The translations under genes were made by a program, and so were the position numbers. Source: Haliotis asinina (taxonomy: Eukaryota; Mollusca; Gastropoda; Lepetellida; Haliotidae). From it: DNA of 64,000 bases. Where the stretch lies: positions 3,155,501 through 3,219,500 of the forward strand of contig NC_090288.1 in the NCBI RefSeq assembly GCF_037392515.1, in the 5' to 3' direction. Below are positions 46,972-61,000 of this stretch, piece by piece; the first letter of the stretch is position 1, and each line of letters begins with the position of its first letter. The notes under the pieces are model-generated. The model ran no database searches. It saw nothing but the letters and a program-made list of their open reading frames with translations, and had not been told where the DNA came from.

Positions 46972-49900
46972 ATATGTTACAAATTACTTGTTCCAGTCCG
47001 ACATACACTCATGAAAACCAGAAATTCGTACTTCCGATTTAACCTGGCCCGAAATCTTTCTAATGTACAAATTCTAGATGGACATACCCACTTGTAAACT
47101 AGTGATTGATACATGGTCCCTACTCTCAAACTCCAAAGGTAAGACACACATAAGGTAATGAGGAGCTTTCCATTCCCTCTCTGACGCTGACCAAGGTACA
47201 AGGGTTCAGTCCTGTCCTTCAAACATCCGCAGGAGGACCCAGGAAACCACTGACGTCACGGTCACGTGAACATGCGCTGGTAATCAGTGTTGAAACCATA
47301 GCACCATGACTCAATCGTGTATAAATTCCACGCCCTTATATCCGGGTTATTAACAAGACAATATCATCTCGGCATGACATGGCCATGTGCTAAGACCACG
47401 CCCATGTTACAAAGTCATGTCACAATTTCCCACCCATGTGACACATGCCCCTCACATGACAAGTCTATTTTCAGTACCCACGTAATAAGTACATGAGGGA
47501 CACAAGATATTCGCCTCATGCTTGAACACGTCAACAATTAGCCCTGTAGGCTGGCGGCCACAGCTTCTAGGTGAAGGGCGGAACACAACCCTTATAGCTT
47601 CCGTTGTAAATAGACATTAAGACTACGTGACCAAACACGTAAATAAGGCAACGCAAACTGATAAATAGTTCCTCATCATTAGCCGTCACAGATATTGTTC
47701 ACATTCAGTTTATAGAATTGTTTGTTAAAAATAAGTATCATCAGTGACATACTATCTTCATTTTGTGAGCATGCGTATGCACATGTAGAGTGTGTGCCCA
47801 CATACACACGAACAGCGGCTCCTGAGAGATCAGGGGACACAACTATAAAGGATAAGTTGTGAGATTTAAGCATAATTGAGCGTTTTTTTCGGAGCTATGA
47901 AAAAGAATCGAGTCTCTGAATCTCGTTAGTGACGTGTCCGATTATCTCTTCCTATTGTCCCCATGAACAGCAATAACAGAAAGGAGTGTGTCTTTAACTG
48001 GGCAGCAGCTAGATTAAGATTATCTTTAAAGGTGGGTGGGCTGTTCGCCAATGATCGGTGAAGAGGATTTTACCTTTGAAATCAGCATCAACAATATTGA
48101 GTCAAGCAGAGATTTGGTAAAATATAAACCATTTGGTTTTGGTGGCTTAAAATTATTGAACAAGGACGAAACTGAGAAGTTCGAATAGGGGCACAAGATA
48201 AAATCGGGCATACATTGACAAAAGCCATAAAGGCGTTCTTCCACATGACCGATTCTAAAGAGGGGGGAAATGCCGAAACTACTGAAGTGGAGTTAGTGTG
48301 AAAAAACTCTTCTGAAAGCAATGCCTGAACTAATAGGTTGGGGTATAAAGGGGGAACGATGACGTGGGTCAACCACGCACACACACAGGGGCGCGCAGAT
48401 TCCAGTCCGGCTCTTCCGTTTAATGCCTTCACCCGCAAAAGTTAAAACATTCCATTCAGTTACACATTAAGGCTAGTGTATACCCTCACAAGTGAGGGTT
48501 TGCCAGTAAGGGTATATTATGTTTCCATGTATATAAAATATCATTCCGTCTCTAGACTATCAATCAGGCTAAAACAGAAGAATATCTGGTTATTCCAAAT
48601 CTACTAGCGGGTACTTTCAACACTCGCCCGGACCTCTTGAACAAAAGTCAGTTCACGGCTGTCTGGAAATCATGGTTTGTCTGCTCCAGTCTACGATACC
48701 CCTATACGCTCAAAATGCACATTAGTTTCAAAACGATGCGCGTTTGGCAGGAACATACCTGGTGACGAGACATGGTTACACTTGTTTTTATTATCAGCTA
48801 CTGTTGCTCCTGTGGATGTTGGTCAGGTGATCCTTTGAAGAGGTTTAGCGTCATCTAGAATATATTATCTCGACCACAAACAAAACCTGAACATGTGATG
48901 ATATCAAATTCTCTATGCATGCCTAACGTAAATACTACACGCAGTCACATCCGATCCACGAATATTCCACACGGCCCCGTCAAGTATCGCCACCAGGCAC
49001 GGCGCAGTACCAACACGGAAATGCACGGGGTATATCTTACATTTCATCACACAAGGAATGTGTGTCGTCTAGTCACGTCAGCTCGCAGCAGCAATTACAA
49101 GCTATCATGGAAGATCACAATGTTAAGTACTTTCATCACCGTCTAGTCCCGTTGCAGGCCATACGTACGTAATGTGTGCGTACCCATACACACTGGTGCG
49201 TAATTTACGCATGTTCTTATCACAATATTTCGTGAATGCAAGGCGACAGTAAACCTTATAGCTGTATACTGCCTTTTAGAGATGCCATTGGTTTCAGCCA
49301 CGTAGTTTATGGGTACTTTATTAATTATACAATGGATGAAGGATTCGAACCCAAGAATAGAATGTTTGATGCTGAAACAACAAAACAATAAGTACACATT
49401 CTACTTGCAGGCCGACACTCCAACTAAAGGTTGACGAAACTAATATGAAAAAAATCCCCCATATGTTATGCCTACGTGTTGAGTCTAGAGACAAGCAATC
49501 ATATTGAATCCATAGATATACACAATCGATGGCTACTGGCGTCGGAAGGAAGCTTTAAGTACGCGAAAGTGACATCTGGAAGTTCGGAGGTGGTTGCTAC
49601 CCTTAATGCCCCAAGTACAAATACGATGTTAATGCGGCCACCACTTGACCTTACTTCCGTCCTAAGCAAAATTCGCACGGCTCCGATGATTGCAAAAAAT
49701 GCAGTCAAACCTGGAGTCCCAACAGCTAAACAAGGCCAAAGGTTCCCCAATCTGCCTTAACTCGGTCAAGGTGTTGCAGTCAGATTTCCTTGAAGAGAGA
49801 GATCAGCGGCCACGTGGAGGGGGCGTGTCTCAGTGTGTTGTAAAGAGCATCTTTTTCTGTTAAGAGCAAGTACAACAAATAACCGCAGAAGAAAAAGTGG

Positions 49901-50540
49901 CAATATTCCCATCCAGTTGTGAATTGCATGAGCCGCAACATGCCACCATGTAATGTTAAAGTTCAGCTATTTTTTGATAATTCACATAACGTTTTCCGAT
50001 GATTCAGCAAACATGAATGGCCTCCAACTAGGCGCTTAAATGCTACACACGTATAAATTGATGTAAAGCTATTTCAGCAATGTGCAGCACTGAACATGCT
50101 TTCAGTTACGGAACCTCTACGACTTTGTGAATAAAAGCATTAAGAGTTGTCTCCCATTATTCTAATGAAATCAAGTATGTACATTAGTAAAAATTTAAAA
50201 TGTACACTTAAAAAATATACATTTAAAAATTTAAAAATTATGGAGGTGGGGAGAGAATGGGGTTTGCCATAAATTTTGTGTATGACATGCTGGAGAGGGA
50301 GGCACTTATTTCATACATTAACTTTTGAGGGTTGGGTGGTGGGTGGGAGTGTCATTTACACTGTACATTCTGCTCCCTCCACAAAATCATCATCCACCAC
50401 AAGACATAAATGATGGAAGGTTCCTTATGTCTAAGACTTGCATTGCTTTTTCCCTCCTCCCTCATCAAACTGACACTGAGCTAGTCACTGATTGTGAAGT
50501 GTTCTGTAACTCACGCACCAAGCACTATTCACTTTCATTC
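46972..50540. other. Intergenic, no gene called
   Basis: Short frames exist, including opposite-strand frames at about 49476-49760, but none shows a recognisable domain or consistent splice sites. No SINE copies were seen. Confidence 0.45.
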
Positions 50541-50998
50541 TTACAGGAATGACGAACACAAACATCTAATAGCACCAAATAGTCCTTTTATTCATTGTCT
50601 GTACATTTGTGTGGCAACACACCCAACATCCAGCGAGCCCACACATCCGACAAGAAGTAACACCTTCATATATTCAGTTTCAACTGATAACGTGTCTGTG
50701 GATGTAAAAATATAATCTATTTGATAAATAACAGATGCCTTTCCTTACGTCCCAGGAATACAATATGTATGTAAGACGAAACTTCACATGGATGTACAAC
50801 ATAGGATTACAACAAAATGATGACTGATGGAAACAGCTGTTCTCATGGATTTCAACTTTTTCAGTCTTCAAAGCAATATTTTGGTAACAGTTGGTGTCAG
50901 TAGGAGTCCCCAGTAACTTTATCATACAAGTCTCATTTTTATCAGTCAAATTTTGTACACAGTTAATACCTTTATTAAGCAAATCTCATACTCAGTGA

Positions 50999-51425
50999 AT
51001 ATATCTAAAAAGTGATATAGCCAGCTAATACATCTAGCAAGTGATGCAGCCAGCTAATACATCTAGCAAGTGATGTAGCCAGTTAATACGCCTAGCAAGT
51101 GATGCAGCCAACTAATACATCTAGCATGTGCTGTAGCCAGTTAATACATCTAGCAAGTGATGTAGCCAGTTAATACAGCTAGCATGTGCTGTAGCCGGCT
51201 AATGCATCTAGCAAGTGATGCAGCCAACTAATACATCTAGCAAGTGATGTAGCCAGCTAATACGCCTAGCAAGTGATGTAGCCAGTTAATACATCTAGCA
51301 AGTGATGTAGCCAGTTAATACGCCTAGCAAGTGATGTAGCCAGTTAATACATCTAGCAAGTGATGTAGCCAGTTAATACATCTAGCAAGTGATGTAGCCA
51401 GTTAATACATCTAGCATGTGATGGT
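50999..51425. repeat. 29-bp minisatellite, main block
   Basis: About 14 head-to-tail copies around TCTAGCAAGTGATGTAGCCA and GTTAATACA. Variants (GCAAGTGAT/GCATGTGCT, CATC/CGCC) are interleaved. Confidence 0.95.
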
Positions 51426-51790
51426 TGCCCAAAGAGGGGTTACCATATATTAGTATTTATCCAGTGTTGAATAGATACAATTTCAAAGAACATTTTAAGA
51501 ACGTTGTGAATTTATCAAAGTGTGAGTAGTTTTATCTAGCAAGTGATGTAGCCAGTTACTACATCTAGCATGTGCTGTAGCCAGTTAATACATCTAGCAA
51601 GTGATGCAGCCAGCTAATACATCTAGCAAGTGATGTAGCCAGCTAATACATCTAGCATGTGATGGTTGCCCAAAGAGGGGTTACCATATATTAGTATTTA
51701 TCCAGTGTTGAATAGATACAATTTCAAAGAACATTTTAAGAACGTTGTGAATTTATCAAAGTGTGAGTAGTTTTATCTAGCAAGTGATGT
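51402..51790. repeat. 241-bp-spaced duplication within the 29-bp array
   Basis: A non-repeat block (GGTTGCCCAAAGAGGGGTTA .. GTGAGTAGTTTTATC) with flanking monomers occurs at about 51402-51549 and again 241 bp later at 51643-51790, nearly identical. More 29-bp copies lie between the two blocks. Confidence 0.9.
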
Positions 51791-51935
51791 TCTCAACTAA
51801 TCTATCTGGCAAGTAATTTACCCTGCTAATATATATAGCAAGTGATGTACCCAGCTAATATATCCAACAAGTAATGTACCCGGCTAATGTATCTAGCAAG
51901 TGACGTACCCAGCTAATACATCTAGCCAGTCAGTT
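51773..51935. repeat. 29-bp minisatellite, diverged end block
   Basis: Older monomers such as GCAAGTAATTTACCCTGCTA and GCAAGTGACGTACCCAGCTA continue the array. Confidence 0.85.
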
Positions 51936-54246
51936 TCTGAACAAGTAATCAAGAACTGGACCAGTCCCAGCCAGTTATTGATCAGTTGTTCAATGAAGAG
52001 ATAATCATTTGTACCAAAATCATTGCATGGAAAGAATAGAAAGAAGCTGCAATCTGTCAGTCAAGCAGAAAACAGTCTCCAAATTACTCTTTGAATTACA
52101 ACACCCATTTGTCACACAGCAGTTGACCATGTCAGTGTTTACAGGCTTCAGACCGTAAGCACCTCATACAACAGATGAAACTGATTGACTATGCAAACGA
52201 GAAGGCTAGACAGATGCCTCTGAAAACATTAACATTCCACAATTAACACTCTCAAGTCTTTCGAACTACAAAACAACTGTTATATGAGACCACAAAGCCA
52301 CTATAAATTAAATACTGTTTTCTACTATCACAAAGGTGGTCCAGTTTACCATATTATGCAATCATGATTTGTATATTGATTTACATATCAATGAATATTT
52401 GCAGAATATTGGAGAATTCTTTCTAAACCAAAAATACCTTGTTCTTCCTTATGTTGTATATCTTCACCATAATTCCTTGCTGCAGCCAACTCCTGACTTT
52501 ACAAGCTTCTTAGCACTAATAAAGCTGAGACAAAACAAGGGGCACCTACACTGGAATTGCGCAGTGTAGGATAAAACCTATGTCTTCAGACAAATCAGAA
52601 CCATTCCACCCAACCTCCATGCATAGACCTGTCAGTTGTCAAATCAAGAGTTACCTGTACCTGGAACCAGATCATGACATGAAACCTTTGTTTTAACTGA
52701 AGATGTATGTATCTAGACACTGAACTGGGGGTCACCTAGATTGGCGAATACCTATGCATTTAAAAATCCAAATGAACTAAATGGTTCAATGCAAATACTC
52801 TCATAAATAAAACAACTATTTACATTCAAGTAATGTAAAGACCCTATGTACAAAGATTCAATACAAACTGATCATGTGAAGTACGGAATATGTTTTAGGG
52901 GTCAAACTGATTGTCACTTGGAAGTATCAAACAGCTCGATATACAATTTGTATAACATTTTCAAAATGTATTAAAAAAATTGGAGAAAAGAAACTTTAAT
53001 GGCAGATTGAAATGAATTTGATGACAGAAGACTTGATAAGAAAGATAAAACATCGAAAACTAACATGTAAAATTCAAAAACTTTTTAACTGGAAACATTT
53101 TTAGATAAAAAAATGTAATATTAATATGCTTGACTAACACTTATATATTTTCCAAAGGTCTGACAACTTAAAGCATCCAATACTCTAAATCCAAGTGTGT
53201 TACATTCAACATGTCAGTGATGTCAGTACTGTAAACTATATTTTTGATTATACAGTGGATAAAATGAGACAAACCATACATAAAACAAAGAAAGGTAACA
53301 TGTATTTACAGAGGACAAAACTTGAAACACGAACATTATCACATGTAACATTGTACCTCTACGAAATCTTTATGGCTTTAATAGCTCAACTCAACAAGGG
53401 TTCAAGCAAAAGTGTACCCATGAATAATGAGATATCTGTGCCCCGCTACGGCCAATAGGAAGTGGTTCACTGAGGTAAGCATTCTGATTCCACCTCGTCA
53501 GTGTTATGCTGTCTTCACTGCACATTCACAGTACAAAATCATAGTTAATGGAGCTAAAACAGCATGCCAGTTTCGAATTTATGGCAGTGAATTGGATCCT
53601 GAGATAATTTATAAACTTTCCTGACTACAGTAAGTTAGTGATGTCTGAGAATAGAGGTCTGATGTTTTGGCCTTCTGGCTGTCACATAAACATAGAATCA
53701 TTAATCACAGTTACCTCCCTTGTTAACAGGAACTTGACAAAATTTGATGCTGAAAGTTTTACCTGGTTTTCAATGTGCTGATCCAGCTTTAATTTTATAA
53801 AGTACACCTTTGTAATTTGGATAAAAAACACCTTTCCACATGCTGAAAAAGCAGTTCAAAAGGCTGAAAAACAAGTTTCAGTTGGCTGAAAAAAAGTAGT
53901 TTCAAATAAAATGGCTGTAACACTGTAATATTGAGAATGTGTGATGTTAGGCTGAGAGAAAAAGAACCAGCCTTGGTTTATTCTCGATATATGATTGTTC
54001 TATGCCATGTGAAAAGGGGATTTGAGATTTCCTGCTACAGTATCTGCATCAAGGGACTGATGCAAAGGCAACCAACCTTGACCTCTTCAATTTCAAACAT
54101 TGCACCTTAGGTGTTTTGATTCTATTTTCTCTAGCTATTGTCCTGAATGATTGCATAGGAAGTTAAGATACATATCAGCCACATCTACATGCCCATGTAA
54201 TGCAAGAGTACAGAGTATTAACTATCTTAAAACATTTAAAACCATT

Positions 54247-54252
54247 TTTATT
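54247..54252 (-). terminator. Candidate poly(A) signal AATAAA for DCAF1
   Basis: First canonical signal that I found below the TAA stop, about 250 bp downstream. Confidence 0.35.
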
Positions 54253-54503
54253 TTTCTTGTATAGAAATATGACTGACACTGAGGTATCTTGACACATGTA
54301 TGGCAGTGTGCTTCTGACAGTTGCACCACACACACAGTCATGAATCCAGTAAATGATGCCCTGTCATCCATTGTTACCACACTTAATCCAGCAGCGATAG
54401 ATACGTGGAAGTAATCGCCATCCCTGTAAAATATATCTCTCTGGGTATCACGTGAGACATTACAAACACTGACTAGCATCTTCATTAGTGTGGGCTCAGT
54501 CGA

Positions 54504-55035
54504 TTACACCAGCTCAAACAGAGCATCGTCATCAATGTCAACATCACCATCATTGTCATCATCATCGTCATCATCACTGGGAAGGCTGTACTCTTCTGGT
54601 TCCGCTTCTTCTGCTTCTTCATTGTCTTCCTCCTCATCAACAAGGTCATCTGAAAGTGAAGAAAGTCTGTTGTACACGATAACGAGAGGTTCCCTGGATC
54701 AATTTAAACATGGAATCCACTGCTATGGATAAGGCCAGTAGAATGTATGAAGATCAGTAACATCATAAAGCTGCAGGAAATACAGTACTTGTAAGACAAT
54801 ATATAGACATCACTTCTAATTCTAGGAATCTTAGGCATGTGAGGATTATCCCCCTTGAAATCTCTACCAGTTGACAACACTATCCTGTCAAGATGACCGT
54901 GAACATACCCAGATCCAGATCTGATCCTAGATCACCAAGGTCAATATTAAGGTCTTCATCATCATCGTCATCATCATCATCATCGTCATCACCTCCATCC
55001 TCCTCCTCTTCTTCATCCTCCTCCTCTTCTTCCTG
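54504..55035 (-). CDS. DCAF1: DCAF1 acidic C-terminal tail exons
   Basis: Exon 54909-55035 encodes Glu- then Asp-runs followed by [17 protein letters not shown]. Exon 54504-54649 encodes [21 protein letters not shown], a second Asp run and the end DDDALFELV. The (GAT)n codons form an in-frame trinucleotide repeat, likely variable in length. In vertebrate DCAF1 the acidic tail contacts merlin. An alternative acceptor three bases down (exon end 55032) would drop one Gln. Confidence 0.9.
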
Positions 55036-58000
55036 CTGATAATAGATTTGGGTAGAAAACATTGCTTTGGTGTTTTAACAATGTCTGGTTGAAATCTTGC
55101 CAGCTTTCAAACAGTCTGATTGTCATATTGTTAAATGACACAGAGCTACAGAAAAATACCATAAAGATTATATCCTATGAATACACAATGCCATCCAGAA
55201 AGTGGTCAAATGTAACGCGTCATATTTGTCGAATTTGTGTGCTGGCGATTAGCTGCCTGACTCTAAGGTTGTGAATTTGAAGCTGGAATCTGTACTTTAG
55301 TAAGAAAGTGTAATCTGAAAAATGACACATTACAGAAGATCATACCCTCTTGAAATTCTGAATACTTGTAATAAGATACACAACACACATATTTCCATGG
55401 CATTCCAAAACATAACTGCCTCTGTAAATGTCATGTGATGCAGAATCAGACTAAGAGTGTCATCCAATACCTGATCATCCTCTTCATCTCGCAGCTTGCC
55501 CATCTCGTACAACCGACACACACTCTCCTCACCTCCGACCTCCGAAAACTGCTGATTCTGCAAAACAACATTAGACTGAAACTGAGCATCTGACTGTTCC
55601 GAATAAAACTGTAGCCAGACACTTCATTAGTCTGAGTGGGTTATCTCACTTGCCGCATTGTCACAACAATGCATCTGTTGTTCTAATCACCAAAACTCAA
55701 ACCTTGTTTAGTGCATGTCCCACAAAAATTTAACCCAGCATTTAGTTTAAACTGGGCAAGACAATTAGAATTTTAGGAATCAATCTACAACACTTCAGCC
55801 ATATATGTGGTTTTCATTTCACAGAAAAACTGCTATATGACCAGGCATGTGGCTTAAAAAGCCTACAAACTTTCAAGTATATCTTCCCTGGAGTGTTTCT
55901 CCTGCTCGGAGAATGATGTTACAAATTTCTCAACTTCAAACATCAGAACTATGCATATACTTTATACAATCAATACTTTAATTTTATAATGATTACTTTC
56001 ATGAAAATTGACAGAAAACTTGAACCTCATTAACTGAACTGCATTACATGTTTTCTAAGACAACGCAATCTAAGAATACCAGCAGAATCCAAACTGACCC
56101 TATTATCTACAATCAGTATTAAGCTTGTCTCCAACTAAGGACAAGTCTCTATAGTCAAATGTATTGATGTCTCACTGATTGCCCTCACTGCCATTACCAA
56201 GATTCCATAGCTTACCTCAACAACAGCTAAATAGCAGTCTGATTTGTCTGTACAGAGGTCAAAGATGCTCTTTGTTTTTAAGTCCATGGTACCTGCCAAA
56301 AAGCAATGTAAATCAGCATATACAGAAGGGTGTCCTGCTTGCAGTAGGTAAATACAGGAATCAAACCCTGGCTATCTGAGGAGCAAGTGCATACACTCTC
56401 CACTGGACTACAATAGAGTAGTTCATGATGGACAAACATAAAACCGCAACACTGAAATGTTTTTCAGAGTGTACTTTTCATTCCTTTCAGTGACTTTCAT
56501 TAAAATTCATGACCATGTTTCATGTTTCACCAAGCTAAGACGGCACTATGACTGTCGACAGTTATAGTGATAAAATAACTTTGGGAAACATGGCCTCGAA
56601 ACTTAAGTTACTTGAAGTGGCTGATAAAGACAAAAACCATACTACAACACTAAACAGGTGCATGGCACTGACTCGGGTTTGTACTGACTGAGCAATCAAG
56701 GTTCAGGTCTTCTTAGGGGCTTTCCCAGTCAACCATTCTGAGGAACTATAGAAACACACATAAAATATAACTGTTAAGTAGTTGAGCACACACAAGGTTG
56801 GTCAAAGGTGAGACTGACCATCAGGGGAAATAACTCTTAGCTCCATGGCTGCACTGGGACAGTTTGGTTTTGTGATGGGATTAAATAACACCAACTGTCA
56901 TTGCAAGCTGGGTGAGCCCTTGTGACTAACAAAGTAATTTTTTGCAAATGTTCTCAAACTCCTATAAAAATACTAGGCTATGCCTACTATTACTAATCTA
57001 CTGTTTCTCGATTGTGAGGAAACAGACTGGATATTGTTGTTAAACCAGTAAAGTCACTTCTTAAATAACTATAATTGAAAGTATAAAAAAATAACACATG
57101 AAAATCCAATCTGGAGTTGTAATGTCATTTCTGGCAGACCTAGGTTTACATTTGGTGTATTTATAAATCCCAGTTAAGGTTTCACAAAGTTTGCTAACTG
57201 GTTGCTGCATGTATTTTTAAATATGCATTTGTCTATTTGAAAATGGCAGCAATGACACGCATATTTGTCTCCATGGGTTACACTTGGACACAACAACTGA
57301 CCGATACTGCTATAGTCCGTGGCATCAAAAGTGCGCAGTGTTGACCCATATGGACTTCGGTAGCGGTCTTCTGGATTATCTGGGTCCTCATCAACTCTCG
57401 TTGCTGAAATAGAATGAACAAAATATTATTCAAATGAGGTTCCATGCTCCAGTTCTAGCCATTTTGCCCTTTATGGTGAGTCAGTGTCGTACTCAGGACT
57501 ATGACAACCATATGGCAGTGGTCTGACCCAGACAATCCAGTGATCAACTCGCTCTTCATAGCTTTACAAATTCAACAAACAGCATTAATGCATAAAATAC
57601 ACCAAACACAAAAGGAGATAAAGATAACATCTATTCACAGGAAAACTTCCCATCCTAATAGAGATCTTATAGACAAGTCTGTTACTCAAACAAGCCTTAA
57701 CATTCATACAGTTTGGTTCTCATAGTACGAAGGTTCATATCACACAAAGTGACAGTCAAATGTGGTCATAACCATGATCTTAGTACAAAGATTTCATTGT
57801 GGAGAGCGGCCTAGGTGTCTCAGTTTACATACACAGTTCAGGCAACTTGTAGTTTCCAATGCTTAGTTCTGGCACACAATCCCACTATAAGATCCAATCT
57901 CTATAAATACAGTATATACAAAAGTTAAGACGAAAACATTGCTTACAGCAACTGCATGTTCACACTGTATGTGGCTCTTGCTCTAAGAAAGTTCATAGAC

Positions 58001-61000
58001 CACTGTGGACTCACAAACTGAAAGTAAACTGTTAAGAGTCTTACCATATATGACATCTCCAGAGTGATTGAACTTGATCTGACACTGGTCTAGAGCTGGA
58101 ACTGTGTTTAATAGATGGAAGGTTCGGATGTCCCACTGCGGGTGGTTAAGGAGTGAACACTATCATGTACAGGCAAATCCTGTTAATCTGGACAAACCAG
58201 CTGAGGATTAACAAATAATGCAATGCCCATTATTTATACATAGACTGTCCTAGAGCTCTGCATAAGGGCCATATTTGTGTAAAACAGACAAAATTTATCT
58301 CCAATATCCAATGAATTTTTAGTGTTTTACACACAAGTAGGCAAGATGAACGTAAAAAAGAACAAACAGTATAACAGCACACTCTCTAATTACTCAATGT
58401 ATCCTTTACAAATTCTGAACCTTAATTTCTTTACAAGATCATATCGTATTGACACACTCATGCATCACAAAGACATGCACATTTCAGCCTCTGTTTAATT
58501 ATTTAGGCACAAGAAACCCAAACCAAAATAACCACAGTAACATTAGAAAATTCCACAGCAAAAACAGAAACATGAAAAGACAAATGATACCTGTGAACCA
58601 CTGTGACTTTTTACACTCTCTAAAGTTGTTCCCTCAACAGAGAACCAAAGGCATTTCATGGTATAGCAGAAACAGATCAGAACAGTGAACTTCAAACATA
58701 AATGGATGTCAATCACCAAACAGGTAAAACATACATTTCCCCAGTATTATCACAAGCGCTATCACCTGCTGCTGCCAGTACTGGAGGATATCTATAGGCG
58801 TTAGTGAATCTACAGGGACAGGATACAACTTCTGAGTTGATGATGATCTCCAGGCCCATGGGATGGAAGACACCGCTGATGTAGGAGTTGAACTTGTCAA
58901 ACTTGTGAATGGCTCGACTAGTTCGGACATCCCACAGTACACCATCGTTGAGGACAAGGTCATCTGTGGGGCTGAATGTAGCTGCATTGGACTTGTAGTT
59001 GTTAGCTTTGTCTGCATCAAACAATGTGACAATGTTCTGGCCTGTGAGTGTGTCATAGATCTGAAACAAACACATATATTCTTAGAAACGGCAAATCTTC
59101 TTTGACAAGTACAAACTTCCAAAGTGACATTAAACCTCTTCATCACACACTAACATACTCAGAGTGCTCCCTATAAACAATATTCCACATATATTTGATA
59201 ACAAGAAAGCATTAAAACAATCAGGACACAATAAACCTTCATCAGTCCAGTCTCACAGTCTGACCACTCATTCATTTTCTGCCAATCTATGCACATAAAG
59301 TTTACTCTTAGTTACTGAATATTTCAAGAGGAATGAAATATAAAGCTTGAAGACAAAGAGTGTCTATCATTACCCATTTCAAAGAATGAGTGATACAATG
59401 ACAGACAATCACTCATGTCACCTGGCCTAATGAACCAGTCTTTTTTGTTGCCTTCTGCACATACTGCACATACTGCACTTGGTAATCAATTTAACCCACA
59501 ATCTCCTTAAGCTTCCTGGAAATGGGTTAGAATAGAAATTTTAACCATAAATTGTATATTTATGTACTTATCCCATCTCACACGATCAACCACCACTTAT
59601 TATGTTTGACACTTACATCAAAGGGGTAATTTCCCTTTGGTCCAATAAGTGCTTACAACCACCATGTCAGTACACACAAAAGAGCATATAGGACCATAGA
59701 AGAGAATACGTACATGTGCTGTTTCATCCTTTGTGCCGATAATTCTGTCTTGTAAAACTTTACTGAACTCTGCATAGTGATCATCAAATGTGAATCTGCA
59801 AGAAAAAAGGCAACTGAAGTTAAAACTTATTGTAGCAACCATCATGGCCATCATTATGTGACACGATGATCAAAGTGATAGGAGCTGGTACCTGCCATAT
59901 CACCTTGATCCACTCATGTAAGTAGCACAAAAATATCAGGAATAATACCCCACGTTGTCAAGGGACACTGTTTTCACATCACTTTCAGGTTGATTTCTAC
60001 ATGCTTAGTTTCATGCTTTACATTACTGATAGCAAAAAAACCCCAACTGTTTGCCACTAATATGGCAATGTTTTATTAGATATCGCATTTAAATAAGTTT
60101 GAAAAGTGGTCAAAGTGTTGTGGTGACCTTGAAAATAAGGTCAAGGTCATCCAAATTGACTGGTGTCTGGGTAATGCCCCAATGTAGGCTGTCACCAAAT
60201 CTGAAGACTTTGGGTAGAACAGTGCATGAGTTTGCGCAGTAAAAAGAATGGGGTCGTACAGATGGATGCCGCTGAATGCATAGTACCCCGCTCTACGTTG
60301 TGGCAGGGGACAAAATACAACCTCCAGTCAGCTAGAAGCATCCCTTCACAACCATTTTCCCAAACCTTAAAATCTTCTAAAAATACAGTGTTGCCTTTAA
60401 ATGTTTCTCCTATATATTTATTTCATCAAGACAACATTCTGCAGCAGGAAATGTGCTCTGACAGGCTCCAAGAGCAAGATACTGAAGGACCTCACTTCCT
60501 CAATATTCATGTCACACATTGCTAAGTCTCCATCTTCCTACTTTCATTACTCACTTGTTCTCCAGTGATTCCCCAAAGCCCCATAGAGATGAGTCTTGCA
60601 TCGTTCCCCACGTTGAGGTCAACAAGAGCTTCCCATCCTGAAATCAGAAGACTACTAAACTGCATGCAGAATTCACAAGTATCTTGTAGAAACCCTCAGT
60701 GGGTATCTCAAAACTGTGAGCAATAGTGCATGATGATAGTTCAAACAGACTATGATCAGACGTGACAAATCACTGATTAAGAGTCATAGCTAAAGGGGTA
60801 GGTTATGACACATGATAGCACAACCTCCAGGTAACTGAGAATAGAAAAGCTTATTGTTATTACTTGATACTTCTTATCTGTGTCTTTCTTCATGAGACTT
60901 GATTGACTGATTAAGCATGAAGGTCACAGACAACTGAAGTGCACAGTCCATTGTGTGTACTCACCCTAGAAGGTTCAATATGGATGATAGGGGACGTGTG

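Larger units (their letters stand above)
50541..54503 (-). other. DCAF1 3' flank, possible long 3' UTR
   Basis: AT-rich DNA below the DCAF1 stop, lacking SINEs and long ORFs. Minus-strand AATAAA occurs at 54247-54252, 53977-53982 and about 50582-50588, so the 3' UTR could be from about 0.25 to 3.9 kb. Contains the 29-bp minisatellites. Confidence 0.35.

Noticed and set aside
49476..49760. Opposing open frames of 94 and 83 codons
   Set aside because: No domain recognised and no consistent splice sites or flanking exons; could be chance.
50999..51425. CRISPR-like regular array
   Set aside because: Monomers are contiguous without unique spacers, and the context is a eukaryotic genome.
58709..59146. 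145-codon minus frame overlapping DCAF1
   Set aside because: It is an out-of-frame shadow of the exon at 58827-59060.
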